Positions 32,944-46,355 of a stretch of DNA of 64,000 bases are shown in pieces (the stretch's first letter is position 1; the number at the start of each line of letters is the position of its first letter). This DNA comes from Chrysoperla carnea (Eukaryota > Arthropoda > Insecta > Neuroptera > Chrysopidae): positions 114,074,368-114,138,367 of the forward strand of contig NC_058337.1 of assembly GCF_905475395.1 (NCBI RefSeq). The letters are read 5' to 3'. A program made the translations under genes and the position numbers. Below the pieces are notes generated by a model. The model made no database searches. It had not been told where the DNA came from and saw nothing but the letters and a program-made list of their open reading frames with translations.

Positions 32944-34556
32944 ACATAATTTTTTTTAAAACAAAATTATGGAGGTGAAGAGCTTCTATGACTGGATCCA
33001 ATCAGTAGAGCCGTTGAAACTCTTTTACTTTTTTTAATATTTCCAGTAATAGGAACGTTCTTCTCTATCTCATGTTCTTTGGGTGAAAAGAAATGCTAAT
33101 GGATGGATAGAAACATTTATATTAATGTATGGGTAAAAATAAATATGTATTTGAGGAAATACTTATTAGAATGTTTTTTCTTTTAACTTTACAACTAAAA
33201 TATAAAAATTTCCAACGTGAGAAGTTGGATATTTAAATAAGTAATAAAAATCTACAATTCTTTAATATATGGTGAAAATCTGATACACCATACAATTTAT
33301 TTTTAATGCAATGCTCCTTAATTCTTTATCTGTCCACCCTTTTTAAATAATCCGCACTTTCTTTATGGAAAATGGCTTTCGGTAATTCTGTAACTATTAG
33401 TAGAGTCTATGAGTAATCAGATTATTTTGACTATATAGCAATGAAAGTACCGTAATGGACTGATTTTTATTTGCTACTTTTTACCATTCTATAGACACCT
33501 TTCAAGCTAAAGAACTGGAAATAATGGCCAAAATAAACAGCTGTTTAACGACCAAATCCTTCGGTTATCGTAATATAGTTTTTATTTGGTGCTGAAAAAA
33601 GATCTTTACAACATTCTACCACATACAACTATGCTCAAAATAAGCCGATTTAGCAAAACATGCCCTAGTAAAAGTTGCTCCGTTTTGGCGCTATATACTA
33701 TTGAAATCGTTTTTCTTCCATAACTTCAGAACGAATAGCCAGATTTTGATAAAATTTGATATGGCTTTCGGTAATTCCGCCGTTATTCGAGTTGTTCGTT
33801 GTTCGTTGTTCGCGCTATTCGTGTTGTTAGCATTATTCACGTTATTCGATTTGAATTATTGCCATTACAAGCATTTATTACTTATTTATTAGACCTGAGC
33901 GTCCTTGCCTAGTATTGTAAATCACTCACACAAGAAAAAATGGTTTTGGCTCTGAAATATCACTTCAGCCATATCCTAGAATCTTAATATATTTTGATGT
34001 CAAAAGTTCTATAATATTCGATATGAAAATTCACACATTAAAATTTTCATAAAAAGAATTAGATGTAAATAATATTTTTTTGATTTACTTAAACAGACGA
34101 CGTCAAACGTAAAGGATATTCATTTGATATAAATTCTTCACGCGTATATTCTGTTTGTTTGTATGATCTGAATTTTAAATTTTTTCCGTATATTATCAAA
34201 ACTAGTCATATATATTCTACGTGGAAAAACTATTTTCTTTTTTTTATTTACAAAATGAAACTAATAAATCAAAATTTTGAATTTATTACGAATGAAACAT
34301 ATTGTCCATATATACTAGAAAAAAAACAATTTAAATAATTGTTTAGTCATACATAGTTAATATATTAAATTCTGGCATAAATAAGTTATTTTTGATGAAA
34401 ATAATGCGTGAACCTGATAAAAAAGGACAAAAAAATCGTTTCCAAGAAGTTCAATAAAATTTTGGAAAATAATGAATTGAATTAGTTGAATAAAAATTGG
34501 TGGAAGCGCAAATAAATACATAAAGACGTAATTAGAAGCACCGATTTATGGATATA

Positions 34557-34625
34557 ACAAGTAAAAATAAAATATTTACTGAGTTAGTTGTCGAAATATT
34601 CTGTACAAACAGAGTTGAATATCAA
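34557..34625 (-). repeat. Repeat B end fragment
   Basis: ACAAGTAAAAATAAA... TACTGAGTTAGTTGTCG matches the end block of repeat B (28823-28880), which is ACAAGTGAAAATAAAC... TGACTGAGTTAATTGTT. Only this end is preserved. Confidence 0.45.
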
Positions 34626-36230
34626 TTTTTGTTTTATTTTTGATAAATTAGATAAGTTTGAAAAACAAAAGTTCTTCATTTTGGAGACAAATGTCGTGAA
34701 AGTGTTTCGTGCAGTATTTGACTTTAATTATACAATTTCGTCAACATAATTGAAAATACTTTGATATCGAAAACTTTAAAATTTTACAATTTTTTTAAGA
34801 TTTTGGTACGAAAATATGTTTTAATACTGCTGGCTTGAAAAACTGCAATATCTAAGAATTGAACAAAAAAAATCACAAGATAACTTCTTGGTTGATTGAT
34901 TAAAAAAACGATTATTGAGTTGTTTGCGAGTTTTTTGTCAATAGACGAACGTCTGCCCAAAAAATTCGTCTTCAAAAGGTCAAAACGACGAGAAAGAATT
35001 TTGATATAATAATGTAGGCCATAACGGGAGCAGAGTATGCAAAAACTAGTGATCCAGTTTTTTTAAAAGTAGACAAGAAAATATTTAACTACTTAATTTT
35101 AAAAATTGCTTATTTTAGTAGGAGATTATTACCTTAATCTCTAATTTTGTGCACAAAGCTAGCCGGCTTAGAAAATTCTCCAATATTTTTTACTTTTCTA
35201 ATCTCTAAATAGAACTGTGGAATTATCCGTCGCTGCGGGGTTGTTCGTTATTTAAATTTGGTTTTGTAATAAAAGTAGGTAAAAAGAGAAAAATGTCTCC
35301 ATGAAATCTGATTTATATTCATTTACTTTATCATCTCCTGAAAAAAATCTTGGTAGATGTAAATTTGCGTAAACCAAAAAAGCTTCGATATATTTAAAAA
35401 AAATATACACTCATCGACCGAATATATTAACTAACCAAAATACAAATACCTTATTATTGAATTCGGTTTCGGAACACTCTTATATAACATAATATTTGAT
35501 TAACCTATATTCTTTATTCATATATGTGTAAATATAAATAATTTTTCATGAATTTTCCAATAGTATTATTAAATTTTTAATGTAAATAATATTTAATAAA
35601 TTGTAAATTACAAAATAATCTCACCTTGGTTTTTCATTTTGAATCGATCGACCCGAATGAATAATAGCCGTTAAATAAATATTTGTTTAATTTTTTTTTT
35701 GTAAATAAATAATTAAATATTTTGAATTTTTTGTTTATTTTAATTTTCTAAATTGTATAGAATGATTAGAAGCGTATCCATTATAAACTTTTCTATATAG
35801 AGATGCGACTCGAATAGGATTTTGTGGCTTCAATTACATGAGTAAGTTTATTGCGTAACTCGAGCTGTACTCGAGTTTTCGTGTTACTCAATAATAGAAG
35901 GAATAGGAGGAATACTGACTCGAGAGGGAACCTCACAGTCTTGGAAATTGTTAGTTGATTATATTCCAACAAATTAGCGATACCCGATCAGCTTATGATG
36001 CCCCATGCGAAAAACAGAAGATGAAAAGTGAAAAGGTGCTTGGAGCAGTATCAAGAACAAGAAGAAATTGTTTCAAAGAAAAAAATGTTAAACTTAAAAC
36101 AAAGGAAAAAACGAAAACTGGCAATTCAGGGGTTTAGATCATCCGTACTAGCTCCCTCACCAATAAATAAACATATAATTTACCAAAAATAACCTAATTT
36201 TATTTGCAGCTATGTAAATTACTTTATTAT

Positions 36231-36447
36231 AAAGTTTGTAACGCTTAGAAATATTGATGTTACAAAAAAATTTTCGTGTAGCTGTTCATTACTTGCCAGT
36301 CCATTTTAGTCGATATATCCGTCTGTCCAGCTCTGAAGCCAATTAAGGGCATGGGCATATCTTTTAAACTTTTGGATCTAGAAGAAAAGTGTAAATATAA
36401 AAAATGTTTCTTAAAATACAACTTTTGTTTGAAGTTTTTTTTTTTCA
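36231..36447 (+). repeat. Repeat B, partial copy 3
   Basis: It starts with AAGTTTGTAACGCTTAGAAATATTGATG and runs through a CCGTCTGTCC block to an AAAATGTTTCTTAAAATACAACTTTTGTTTGAA-like block, in the same order as other B copies. It is diverged and shortened. It lies about 400 bp upstream of the gustatory receptor start codon. Confidence 0.55.
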
Positions 36448-36857
36448 TGGAGCCTATAAAATTTAAAGCACTATATAAATTCTTTTTTCCACATCTTTTA
36501 CTTTGGATCAACCTAAGATACTCCTTCTATAAGCAAGTTTTCATTTAATCGGGTTTATGTTTGTTTGTATTTTTATTGACTTCAGCTCTAAACCAAGAAT
36601 AATGTGCTAAAATAATTTAATTGACATCCGGTATATTACACATTAAAATGTCATTAAAAACAATTCGTTTTAATTAATAATTTAAAAAACAAATATTGCT
36701 CTCAACAAACAGGCCAAGGAAATTTTTCTTGTAAAGTCATTTAGTAATCAAAACCTTAAAAGACGGACGAAGAAGCTGATCAGAGTTTCTCCGCAGTTAT
36801 CGAAATTTTAATTTTTTCTTTCGAATAGTGTTTTGAAAATCAAAAAATCTTTTCAAG

Positions 36858-39800
36858 ATGATGGCCGCATTTGGTTTCCCTAGTCACATGGAAGATAAAA
36901 ATAAGAATGCACCTAGCGCTTATCCAATTAGGAGACAATTTACACCAACCAATGTTGTTCGACCAGCAAAAACTGTATTTTTGGATGTACGACCCCCATT
37001 AGAAAATATGTTAACCGAACAAGAATTTCTACAAACGATGAAACCAATTCAAGCATTTGAAAATATTTATCCAGACGATGTGATTTATGAAAGTATGAAA
37101 CCAGTTATAAATGTTATGCGTTTTATGGGTGGTTTTCCATTTAAACAGAATTCGTCAGGGTATTTTTCATTTCGTTTCATGTCTTCAATTATGTTTTATT
37201 CAATTTTTATATATCTTTTGATATTGGCTTATGTTGTGTGGGTGCTAATGCATCGTATCGATATAAAAGAGAGCCGTGGCGATAAGAAATCAGGAGAATC
37301 GACTGGTGGCAAATTTGAAGAAGCTGTTATTGCTTATTTATTTTTTGTATACTTATTGCCAATTATTTCGATACCAATTTTATGGTTTGAAACATCAAAA
37401 GTTGTTAGTGTATTTAATGATTGGCGAAAATTTGAGGTAAGTGTTTTTATTTAGCCAAAAAATTAGTAAAAAATTACCTTAGAACTCAAAATTTTTTTAA
37501 AATTTGATGAACCAAATACAAAATTTAATATATTCAGTTTTAAGTTCAGAAATTGAGACTGTGTTTTTATGAAACTTATTAAATCGAAAGTTTTCCTTCC
37601 TTTTGAGAGTCCATAATGGTAAGTTTGTTAATAAGAAAATTGAGGCTTTAATCGAGATCCGAGTGTTGAATTCATCTACCATATTTTCAACCCCTTTAAA
37701 AGCTGCAAACAACTCTCTCGACTTTTTTATTAGCATTTGTTAGACAGCAAAAAAATCGTCAAAAAATATGAAATTATTTTTCTTAATTACCGATAGCTTT
37801 TCTTTTTTATCAAACTTATCTTTATCCATCCTCCAAAAGGCACGTAAAAGATATAATACAACTTTCACTACAAAATGTGCTCATAGCCAAAAAAGATAAC
37901 ACATAAATTAAAAATTTTTAAAAACCTTCGACAACAAAATCAGGTCTGAACAATTTGTTTGGGGCATTGTAGCTCTTACAAACGGAAAAACCGAGTTTGA
38001 TCATCACTGCTTTTGTAGTTGTTATCGGGCACGCAATTTCAAATTCGAAATAATCCTAAACCCTAAGCTCGAAACATGGCTAAGAACAATCTCGATCAAA
38101 TTACTTTTCAAACAAAGAAAAAATTAAAATGGGTTCATCCGCTTAGGAGCTACGATGTCACAGACAGACACACAGATACACAGACATGTTAAAATTGTAA
38201 AACCCCTTTTTGTTAGTCTAAGGTTAAAATCTCTAGGCCTTCTACTTGGAACTGGTTCTTAATTCAAAATAATTAATTCATTTGCTTAATTTTAGGATTT
38301 ATACCGTTTAGTAGTTGGAAAAGATGTCGATTTGAAAATACGTCAAAAATCAAACGCAATTGCTATATTGTTACCAATTTTATCAATAATTATGTGCGTT
38401 GTAATTCATGCTACTATGATTGAGTTTAAAATTTTACAAGTGTTGCCATATTGTTTTTTAACAATCACCACATATATTTTAGGTAACGAGCAACAACATT
38501 TTTTTAGATAAATTATTTCGTATTTATTAATTAATAAAAAAAAAAAGTTATATTTTTGATTAAAAAAAAAAACACTTGTTGTGACGTATTTACACTTATT
38601 GAGGCTCTGAACCAATCGGAATCTCGCTAAAATCACATTTTTCGACTTGTTTCTATGGAAAATTTTGCATTATTATAATGCAAAAAAGTTGAGAAACAAA
38701 CCATTTATCAATCTGCATGTTATTTTATCATTTCTCCGTGCGATGGCGTTAGTAAAACGTTGTGTTGACGTCGTTGGCGTTTGAAGTTTAGAAAAACGGT
38801 TTTCAATTGTAAAATTACATGAAAAATCAATTAAAAAACCAATCAAACCAAATTTTCTTAAACTTAAAATTAAAAAACATGCAAATTCTCTATTTCATTC
38901 AAAATACTTACCGTTATGATTCCATGTAATTTATAGATTTTATTTACTTTGACTGACATGAATTGATGTTTTAGGTGGATTTTGGTATTTAATATGTGAA
39001 ATTATTGGTAAAATTGCAATATGTTTATCAGAAGAATTTCACAAAGCATTAAAAAATGTTGGTCCAGCTGCGTATGTGTCTGAATATCGTGCGTTATGGT
39101 TACGTTTAAGTAATATTACACGTGACGCGGGTATTTCATTATGTTATTCATTAACATTTTTAAGTTTATACTTATTTTTGGCCATAACATTATCGATTTA
39201 TGGATTGTTATCACAAATTCAAGAAGGATTTGGCATTAAAGATATTGGTTTGGGTTTAACAGCACTATCAAGTATTGGTTTGTTGTTTTATTTATGTGAT
39301 GAGGCACATTATGCATCACAAAATGTTCGAGTATTGTTTCAGAAAAAATTATTATCGGTAGAATTAAACTGGATGAATAGTGATGCACAAACTGAGGTAA
39401 GAACTATTTTTATAGTACAGTTAAAGATGTTACAAATAAAGGAAAATGAAAGATTTTATTGCTTATTAACAAATAGAAACATTTTCGACACTAACTCATG
39501 CGTTACTTATGTTATTTGACACCTATGTTAAGAAACACATTCCATGAGGTTTTAGCAAAATGCGGGCGATTTCTTTCATTTTCCTTTATTAGCCGATTTT
39601 TTCTGTAATATCTTTTTCTGTAGGTACTATTAGGCTTTTATTTCCATTATTACTTAGGTGATTTCTTTTGTTCTAGATTAATATGTTTATAAAAGCAACT
39701 GATTTAAATCCATCAAATTTAAGTGTAGGAGGTTTCTTTAACGTTAATCGTAGTTTATTTAAATCGGTAAGTTTTAGTCGATCTACTGACTTTCTAACTT

Positions 39801-39973
39801 TCTATATTTTTATCTATTCGTGTTCATTAAACTTGATCCTATTACAGTTAATTGCAACAATGGTAACATATTTAGTTGTGCTGTTACAATTTCAAATCAG
39901 TATTCCAGATGGTGGTGTTACACAAGAAAATACAACACTTCTTATCACAAGTACTACAATACCAACATTGTAA
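36858..39973 (+). CDS. Gustatory receptor, CO2-receptor lineage (Gr21a/Gr63a-like)
   Basis: Members of this lineage (Drosophila Gr21a/Gr63a; Gr1-Gr3 of mosquitoes, moths and beetles) form the carbon-dioxide receptor of antennal or palp sensory neurons. Five exons join in phase: 36858-37436, 38296-38482, 38975-39396, 39677-39766 and 39848-39973, giving 467 aa, the usual length. The protein has several hydrophobic segments consistent with a seven-pass inverted gustatory receptor. Lineage-typical stretches are FLDVRPPLEN and EEAVIAYLF, then YRALWLRLS and TRDAG. Near the C-terminus come LLSQIQEGFGIKDIGL, LLFYLCDEAHYAS, FQKKLL, VELNWMNSDAQTEINMF, NPSN and TMVTYLVVLLQFQISIP. This end is very conserved in the lineage. 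Two adjacent ATGs (36858, 36861) are possible starts. Whether it is the Gr1, Gr2 or Gr3 orthologue needs a tree; a functional receptor normally requires two partners, and no second one lies in this window. Confidence 0.93.
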
Positions 39974-40131
39974 AAATAAACTTTTTAGAGCTATACTTTT
40001 TTTTCTGCTTTTTATGTTTTAAAATAATCAAATGTTCTAAAATCCTAAATGTTTATGTCCTAATTAATACAGCGCAGAAGACATAGAAAATGGGATTATT
40101 TTGTATTTACATAATTTTTATTGAATTTTTA

Positions 40132-40137
40132 AATAAA
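40132..40137 (+). promoter_or_regulatory. Likely polyadenylation signal of the gustatory receptor
   Basis: AATAAA lies 159 bases after the stop codon in an AT-rich trailer. An earlier AATAAA sits at about 39975, only two bases past the stop, and is less likely to be used. Confidence 0.4.
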
Positions 40138-43100
40138 GAAAATATAGTTTTTATATAATACTTATTTACTGTTTTAAAAAAATAAAACGGAATCTTAAAT
40201 AATTTAAAAAAAAATTGAAAATGACTTAAATTAGCAAACAAAAAATATAGAATATTTTAAAATTATCAGAAAAGAAATCATTATCCTTTACTCTTCTCAG
40301 TATTTCCACATTTATATATAAACTAGGAGTTACCCACCCACTTCTCTGGACGATCTCACTTATCCCCTCATGCATAACGCTTGAAATATTTGGAACTTTT
40401 TATTATGAAACCAAATTATTTTGCTTTAAATCTGATGTATGAGCTATATTATTGGAAAGTTTCATTAAAATCCATTCAATATTATAATCTAATCCGTTCA
40501 ACCAAGCAAACAAACAAACTATATAATAATATTAGTATAAATAAAAAACTCTTTGCAATCGATTCATCTGTTTATAAACTTGTATCAGTAAAATTCGTCA
40601 AATAACATTCATTAGCCTTAAGCTAGACGAGAAATTAACAATTAGCTGAGCTCAGAACTTAAAAAGCGTAGCTCTCTCAGCCAGTATTAATAATTAGAGG
40701 GCATGTTGTTAAACTAAGGACTATCTTCAAACAAATTTTGAATCTATTAAGTCAAAATTTACGGTAGATAAAAAAGGTATCCTTTTATATAATAAAGTCA
40801 GTTGAGTCCAAATAGACCATGAAAAATAGATCCGGAAGTAAAAGATCCAATATTTCTGTAATAGTGCTCCATTTTTAAACACAAGGGTTAAAAACTCAGA
40901 ATCCAACCAACTATTCTACAGTCGACAAACTCAACCCAACCAACTTGTAATAAATAAACTCCTAGTCTATTAAATTTTCTATCTATTTTTTCCGATCACC
41001 TTTGAGAACATTTAACTTTGGGATCAAACCTGTAGATCTAGCCCATATCACCGATTAGATTCTAATTCGCACCACTTCTAATGTCTTGTTTTCAATCGAT
41101 TTTCTATCTCAATTTAATTTACAATGTATACTCATACAAAACAGGTCATTGAGACTTTATGAAGTATATGAGAAAATATCATATAACAACAATTAAATTA
41201 CATCATCAAATTACCTATATGTAAAATATATGCAACAAAGTAATACAAGTTGTCTATCTTACATAATATTTCAAAATATTTTTTAATTCAAATAAAAACA
41301 TTAAACAGATTTTAAATTGATTACGAGATGATGTAATCAAGGTTGTCTTACGTTTAGAATTTACATAAACATGAAAAATCAATAATTTAATAAACAAAAA
41401 TTTCCATACCATTAGTCTAATTTTAAAATATAGATGAAATGTTTTTGTATTTCACCTAAAATAAAAACCATAATTCACGAACAAGATAGATAATGGATGT
41501 CCATCGTATCAGATTGCATTTATTCCTAAAATAAAACACAATAAAATAATATTGAATTGGGAACTTTATTGTTTTTTATAGCTCGGTAAAATTAAATCAC
41601 AAAATTCATAAAATTGTGGATATTACAAAAAGAAGAAAGGTTTTGCGATTTTAATAAGACCTTCATTTGCATTCATACAAGACGCTGTAAGAATAATATT
41701 CCAAGCACAAATCTGGAATTAGTTCGTTAAAAGTGCTAGAAGTAACGAGTGAAGAATATTATATGATGAAATTTTTCATTGGGATCTTTGTAGGGGGTCC
41801 ATGAAGTATCCAAAAACTCATATTACCATGTTACCATGTAGTCAGGTTATCCCCACTACTTGAGGGAGATGTTACCAAATACACTTTGTGCCTGATCAAA
41901 CTATAAATTGGCATTCCTAATCGTTGTTACTTAATAATCGAGGAAATCAAACCGAAAAAACAGTCTAACCCAGGAATGAACTTCGGACCAGTAAATTTGT
42001 ATGAGAATCGGTGGAAGATTGCAATCAATGTACTCAATAAAAACATATTCATGCGATCTAAAGTTTTTAGATTAACGCTTATAAAGTGGGGCGGAAATAC
42101 TTAATTCCGGACACAGCATTTTTTTATTTAACATTTAAAATAACTATCGGATTGATTTATTTTGGACGATTCTAAGAATTTTCCTTGACATTTTTTACCT
42201 AGCCTGACCGTTTCCAAAAAATGAAGATTATTTTGTGGGTTCGGTCAAAAATCATTTGATAATTGATTTTGGACGATTCTAAGCACTTTTTCACTCTTGA
42301 AAATCTGCATCAAACCTCGCTATTTTCGATATATACCTAAGCTTTAGAAAAAAAGAAACGACTTTTGTCAAAAATTCGTTATTGACGAAAATAAAAATTA
42401 TTTTTTGGTTCTGGCCAAAAATTTGATTTGAAAACCGCACGATATTATTTTTTGAAAAAGTTTATAAAAATCTAAATGTATGACCCAAAATAATTTTAAA
42501 ACTTTTGAAAAACATTTTCATCCAAAAAATCATAACTTTTATTTTCATAGTGCTAATTTTTCGAAAGTAGGTTTAAGTTAAAAATAAAAAAACTCTTGGA
42601 AAAGCCTAAAATACAAACATTTTATAATTTAAATATCAAAATTTATAATTAGTGCCAAAAAATTAGCTCCAAAATGTATAATTCTTTATGTTTAACTGAA
42701 ATTGAAGCTAAAATACTATAGTTTTTCCTCAAACGCTTATATATCGAAACATATATAACCCTAACGAAGTTAGGGCAAAATCATCAAGTAAATTTTTGAT
42801 TGCTGAACTTGAAATATCGAGTATTCACCTATGGTATTGTTATGCATCGTCCTAAAATAATATGATAAATCTATTGTAACTATTGTTGTTCGTTAGGACA
42901 CCCTGTATTAAGTGTACAGTAAGGAGGAGGGAGTATAACATAAACAGAGCAAACTAAAAATTTTAGAGAACAACAAACAAAAACAATTTTATTTTATTTT
43001 TTATATATTTTAAATCAAAAAAACATAAATTACTTTAAGGTAAACATCACCCACTGACTTCTATTTGGTTTATGGTACGTCCATATATTTGTTACTGACA

Positions 43101-45064
43101 TACATACTCTACTAACTCACATATGACTTGACTATAGTGTAAAAAAAAATAGAATATAAAATATATGGAAGATAATTTATATGAAAAATCATAAATCAAG
43201 AAAAGATTTACGATTTATAAAATTTCATATACAATACCTATAATGTACAAGGTGAGATAACATGATCACCCAACATTCATTTTCTTATATAAAAGAGTGC
43301 GGTCGTGGGACCCCCGTTAGGAACGAAATTCCTTACGAAACTTGTAAAAAAATTTAATGTAAGCGTTAAAGAAATTAAAAATTTTATTAACTTACTTTTC
43401 TAAATCTGTATTATACATATAATCTATTTTTGATTGCTCACCTAATTTAAGATATAAACAAATTAGTTTATTAAATAATTAACGTTTATAAATTGTTGTT
43501 CGATTGTCAGCGAACATAATAGTAATAATGAATTGGTTTCCAAGGATATCGCATACACAAACACAACATATATGACACGCTTACGTGACGATTTTAACCA
43601 ATTTGCTCACCATAGTAAACCACGTTAAGGAACTTCGGTTCAATAAAATAAAATTTATTAAACTATGTGATTTATTAACACAAAGCGGACCATGTGATTA
43701 AAATGTTAGACTAGAACTTGGGGGACAAAACTTTTGCATTCGACCAATAATTTTAAATTATAAATTTGTTTAAAATTACTTAGATTTTAAAAATTATACT
43801 TCAAGAAGACCGATCTTTAAGGTTTTTTTTTTTTGGAAAAATGTTTTTCTGACTTTGTGACTAGACAATTTTAGCTTCAGGTTTGTATACACAAATTTCT
43901 TAGTATGTATGAAGTACTACAAATGCAAAAATATTAGTATGTATGAAGTTTCCGATTTGAACTCTTACTCATTTTGTTTTTCTCATAGAATTTTTGCAAA
44001 TTTTAGGAAATATTATTTTATGATAATAACAAATCTTGATTCTTGTTTAAATTCCCTTAATATTATTGGATATATGGAAGAGATAATTTTGGAATTAGAC
44101 ACAATATATCAAAAGCTTAAAGTGGGTTAAACATTATTAACTTCGTTAATAGTTTCCAAAAAGCTATGGAAACCTTCAAAAAAGTAGTTGGGATTATTTA
44201 TTAAGACTTAGAGAAATGAAAATAATCACTGTTGGATTGGAAAAAGGATGGTTGTTTCCTGGTTTAATATAATCAAACGAAACTAATATGAAATTAGTGG
44301 CAATAAACCAGTACCTTAAAGCTACTCGATTTGCAAGCTGCTATCTTTCATCGTTTTCCAAAAAGTTTCTGGAAACTTAAATTGCATATGGCGTATGAAA
44401 AACAGATTTTTTTTGAGAATGGTTAAAGATTTTCGAAGGTAAATTATTTTGGCGTATTTTTGGCTATTTTATTACTTGTACTTACTAAGTAAATAATATT
44501 AAAATTATTATTTTATTATTAAAGCACATAATTATGTACGTTTTGTGAAAAACGTAGTAATTAGAAGAATATGAAAATTAATATGTATTATTCATAAAAA
44601 TTATTTTTCAAAACTATGTTAACAACATTTCCTTTCATATCATAGCCGTCGCCATCGAATGAGTTAAGATTGGGGGGGGGCTAGATGGTGGTCAGATAAG
44701 CTTTATAACTCGTGAGCAAATAAGGATTTTTAAAATGTCAATACATTTTCTTGTAAGAAATTAAAACCTATATAAAAGGTCTCTTATGCTTAGTTGGCTA
44801 ATTCATTATCAAACTTTAATGCATACCGATATAAACAGTTTTTGATAACTAATTGATTTTATCTTTCGTGCCTAAGTTATGCATCACACAACAAAACTGA
44901 CATTTTTCTAAAGTTTTTTAATCTCTATGTGGTGGCAACTAAATCTCCCTCCCCCCTTCAAACTCCTTGGTGACGTCCTTGTCTCTTAAATGCATAGAAA
45001 ATTCATTTGTAAAGTATTTATAGCTCATATAATAAAAACGTAATATTAAACCTCTCATTATTAT

Positions 45065-45134
<70 letters not shown>

Positions 45135-45450
45135 GTGAAATATATGCAAGAAAAATTACAAACAATATGAGACACTTGAGAATAAAATTTGACATCAAAT
45201 ATATGAGAGTGCATAACATATTATTATGCACCTACCTTTTATTGTTGTAGGTAGTAGTGCATTTTCTTGCTATATACAATAAGTAAGTACGTGTGGAAAA
45301 TTAGTTACGTTTACATGAACAAATTAAATAGGTAAGTTTATGTGGAAACTAAACTAGATTTGTTCATGAAGCATGCAAGCAGTTAGTTAAGAAAAAGAAA
45401 ATTATTTTCTTTTATTATAGAGTTACGTAATAAATTGGAGATATAATTAA
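40138..45450. other. Intergenic region without recognisable genes
   Basis: AT-rich DNA. A block at about 42110-42560 repeats the word TTTTGGACGATTCTAAG (42161 and 42268 regions) and looks like a degenerate interspersed repeat. ACACCCTGTAT near 42898 resembles the terminal motif of small insect transposons. The short open frames here (for example 40381-40605 and 43909-44130) have no recognisable content. A run of about ten G lies near 44673. Confidence 0.45.
45066..45134 (+). repeat. (ATT)23 microsatellite
   Basis: Sixty-nine uninterrupted bases of the ATT trinucleotide. The length is likely to vary between individuals. Confidence 0.95.
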
Positions 45451-46355
45451 CACGTTAGCACTCACGTCACCCGGCAATCGTTCGGTAATCTTTCGTTGTG
45501 TGATGAAAGTCAAAATATTAGACATTCGTTAAAAATTTCCCGTGTTAAATATTCTTTAACCATAGAATATTTATACATAGATAACGCGCGGGGTATGTTA
45601 GTCTGTAAGTGGATGCGATGAATGAGAGAGAAACCTGCCAGTTTGTTCCTATGTGTTCTTGTCATAGTCATATGTCATAATCATATGATGCATAGAGATT
45701 TTGTGTAATGTAAACAATATCTAGTCAAAGACATATAGATTAGACAAGGACACATAGGTACTAACTGGCAGTCTTCTCTCTCATTCATAATATCGCAAAT
45801 TTTGGGCCATGGCGTTCTCTATGTATAATATTCTATGACTTTGTAAATACTTTGTAAATCATAACCTCAACATAATTTTATATAAATTTATTTTTTAATG
45901 CTTTACTTAATTAAAAATAGTTTGATTAAGTGATTATTGAATCATGTTTGGGAGTGAAAATATTAGAGCAAAGAAATATTTTAAATAATTAAATTTATTT
46001 TAACTAATTTCACCATATTTCAATCGCAAGTTTTTTTTAAATTACTGAGTACGACTTATATTAAACTAACGAAAGTGTATGAATAGTCACGAAAATTTCA
46101 TTGAACACTTTTTTGCTTACTCCTTTACTCTCGTGATGAGAGAAATTAGCACAATTTCGGAAGGAGTTGAAAAAAATATTTTAAAAAACTGTAGATAGGT
46201 TGATAAAATCTGAAAAATTCATAATTCGAAAATAGATAAAATTATATGAAGATAGAAAAAGTTTTAAGCAAATATACCATTTGAAAAGTAGCAGTTATTT
46301 ATGTTTTAAATTGGGCGTGAGCAAAATGCTTATAACTCGAGTGCTGATGGGTTAT
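45447..46355. mobile_element. piggyBac-like element, copy 2, interrupted
   Basis: The left end is TTAA-CACGTTAGCACTCACGT and the right end CTCGAGTGCTGATGGG-TTAT. They match copy 1 at 26351-26746, with one base lost from the right TTAA. Internal blocks such as CGGTAATCTTTCG and GAGCAAAATGCTTATAAC also match copy 1. This copy is longer partly because of the foldback inserted at 45561-45837. No transposase frame is visible. Confidence 0.65.
45561..45837. mobile_element. Foldback element nested in the TTAA element
   Basis: The left arm, CATAGAATATTTATACATAG through GAATGAGAGAGA, CTGCCAGTT and CCTATGTG to about 45662, pairs with the right arm (about 45747-45837) read in reverse. The pairing is imperfect, over about 90-100 bases, and the loop is about 85 bases. 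The loop itself contains the small palindrome CATATG-rich words near 45670-45690. Confidence 0.65.

Larger units (their letters stand above)
31860..36857. other. Intergenic region between retroelement and gustatory receptor
   Basis: AT-rich DNA with repeats listed separately (32560, 32870, 34557, 36231). A small GTTGTTC tandem run lies near 33796-33815. The open frames 33701-33892, 34784-34975 and 35955-36137 show no recognisable domain. The last about 150 bases before 36858 are less AT-rich and may hold the receptor 5' UTR, but no promoter element could be assigned. Confidence 0.5.
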
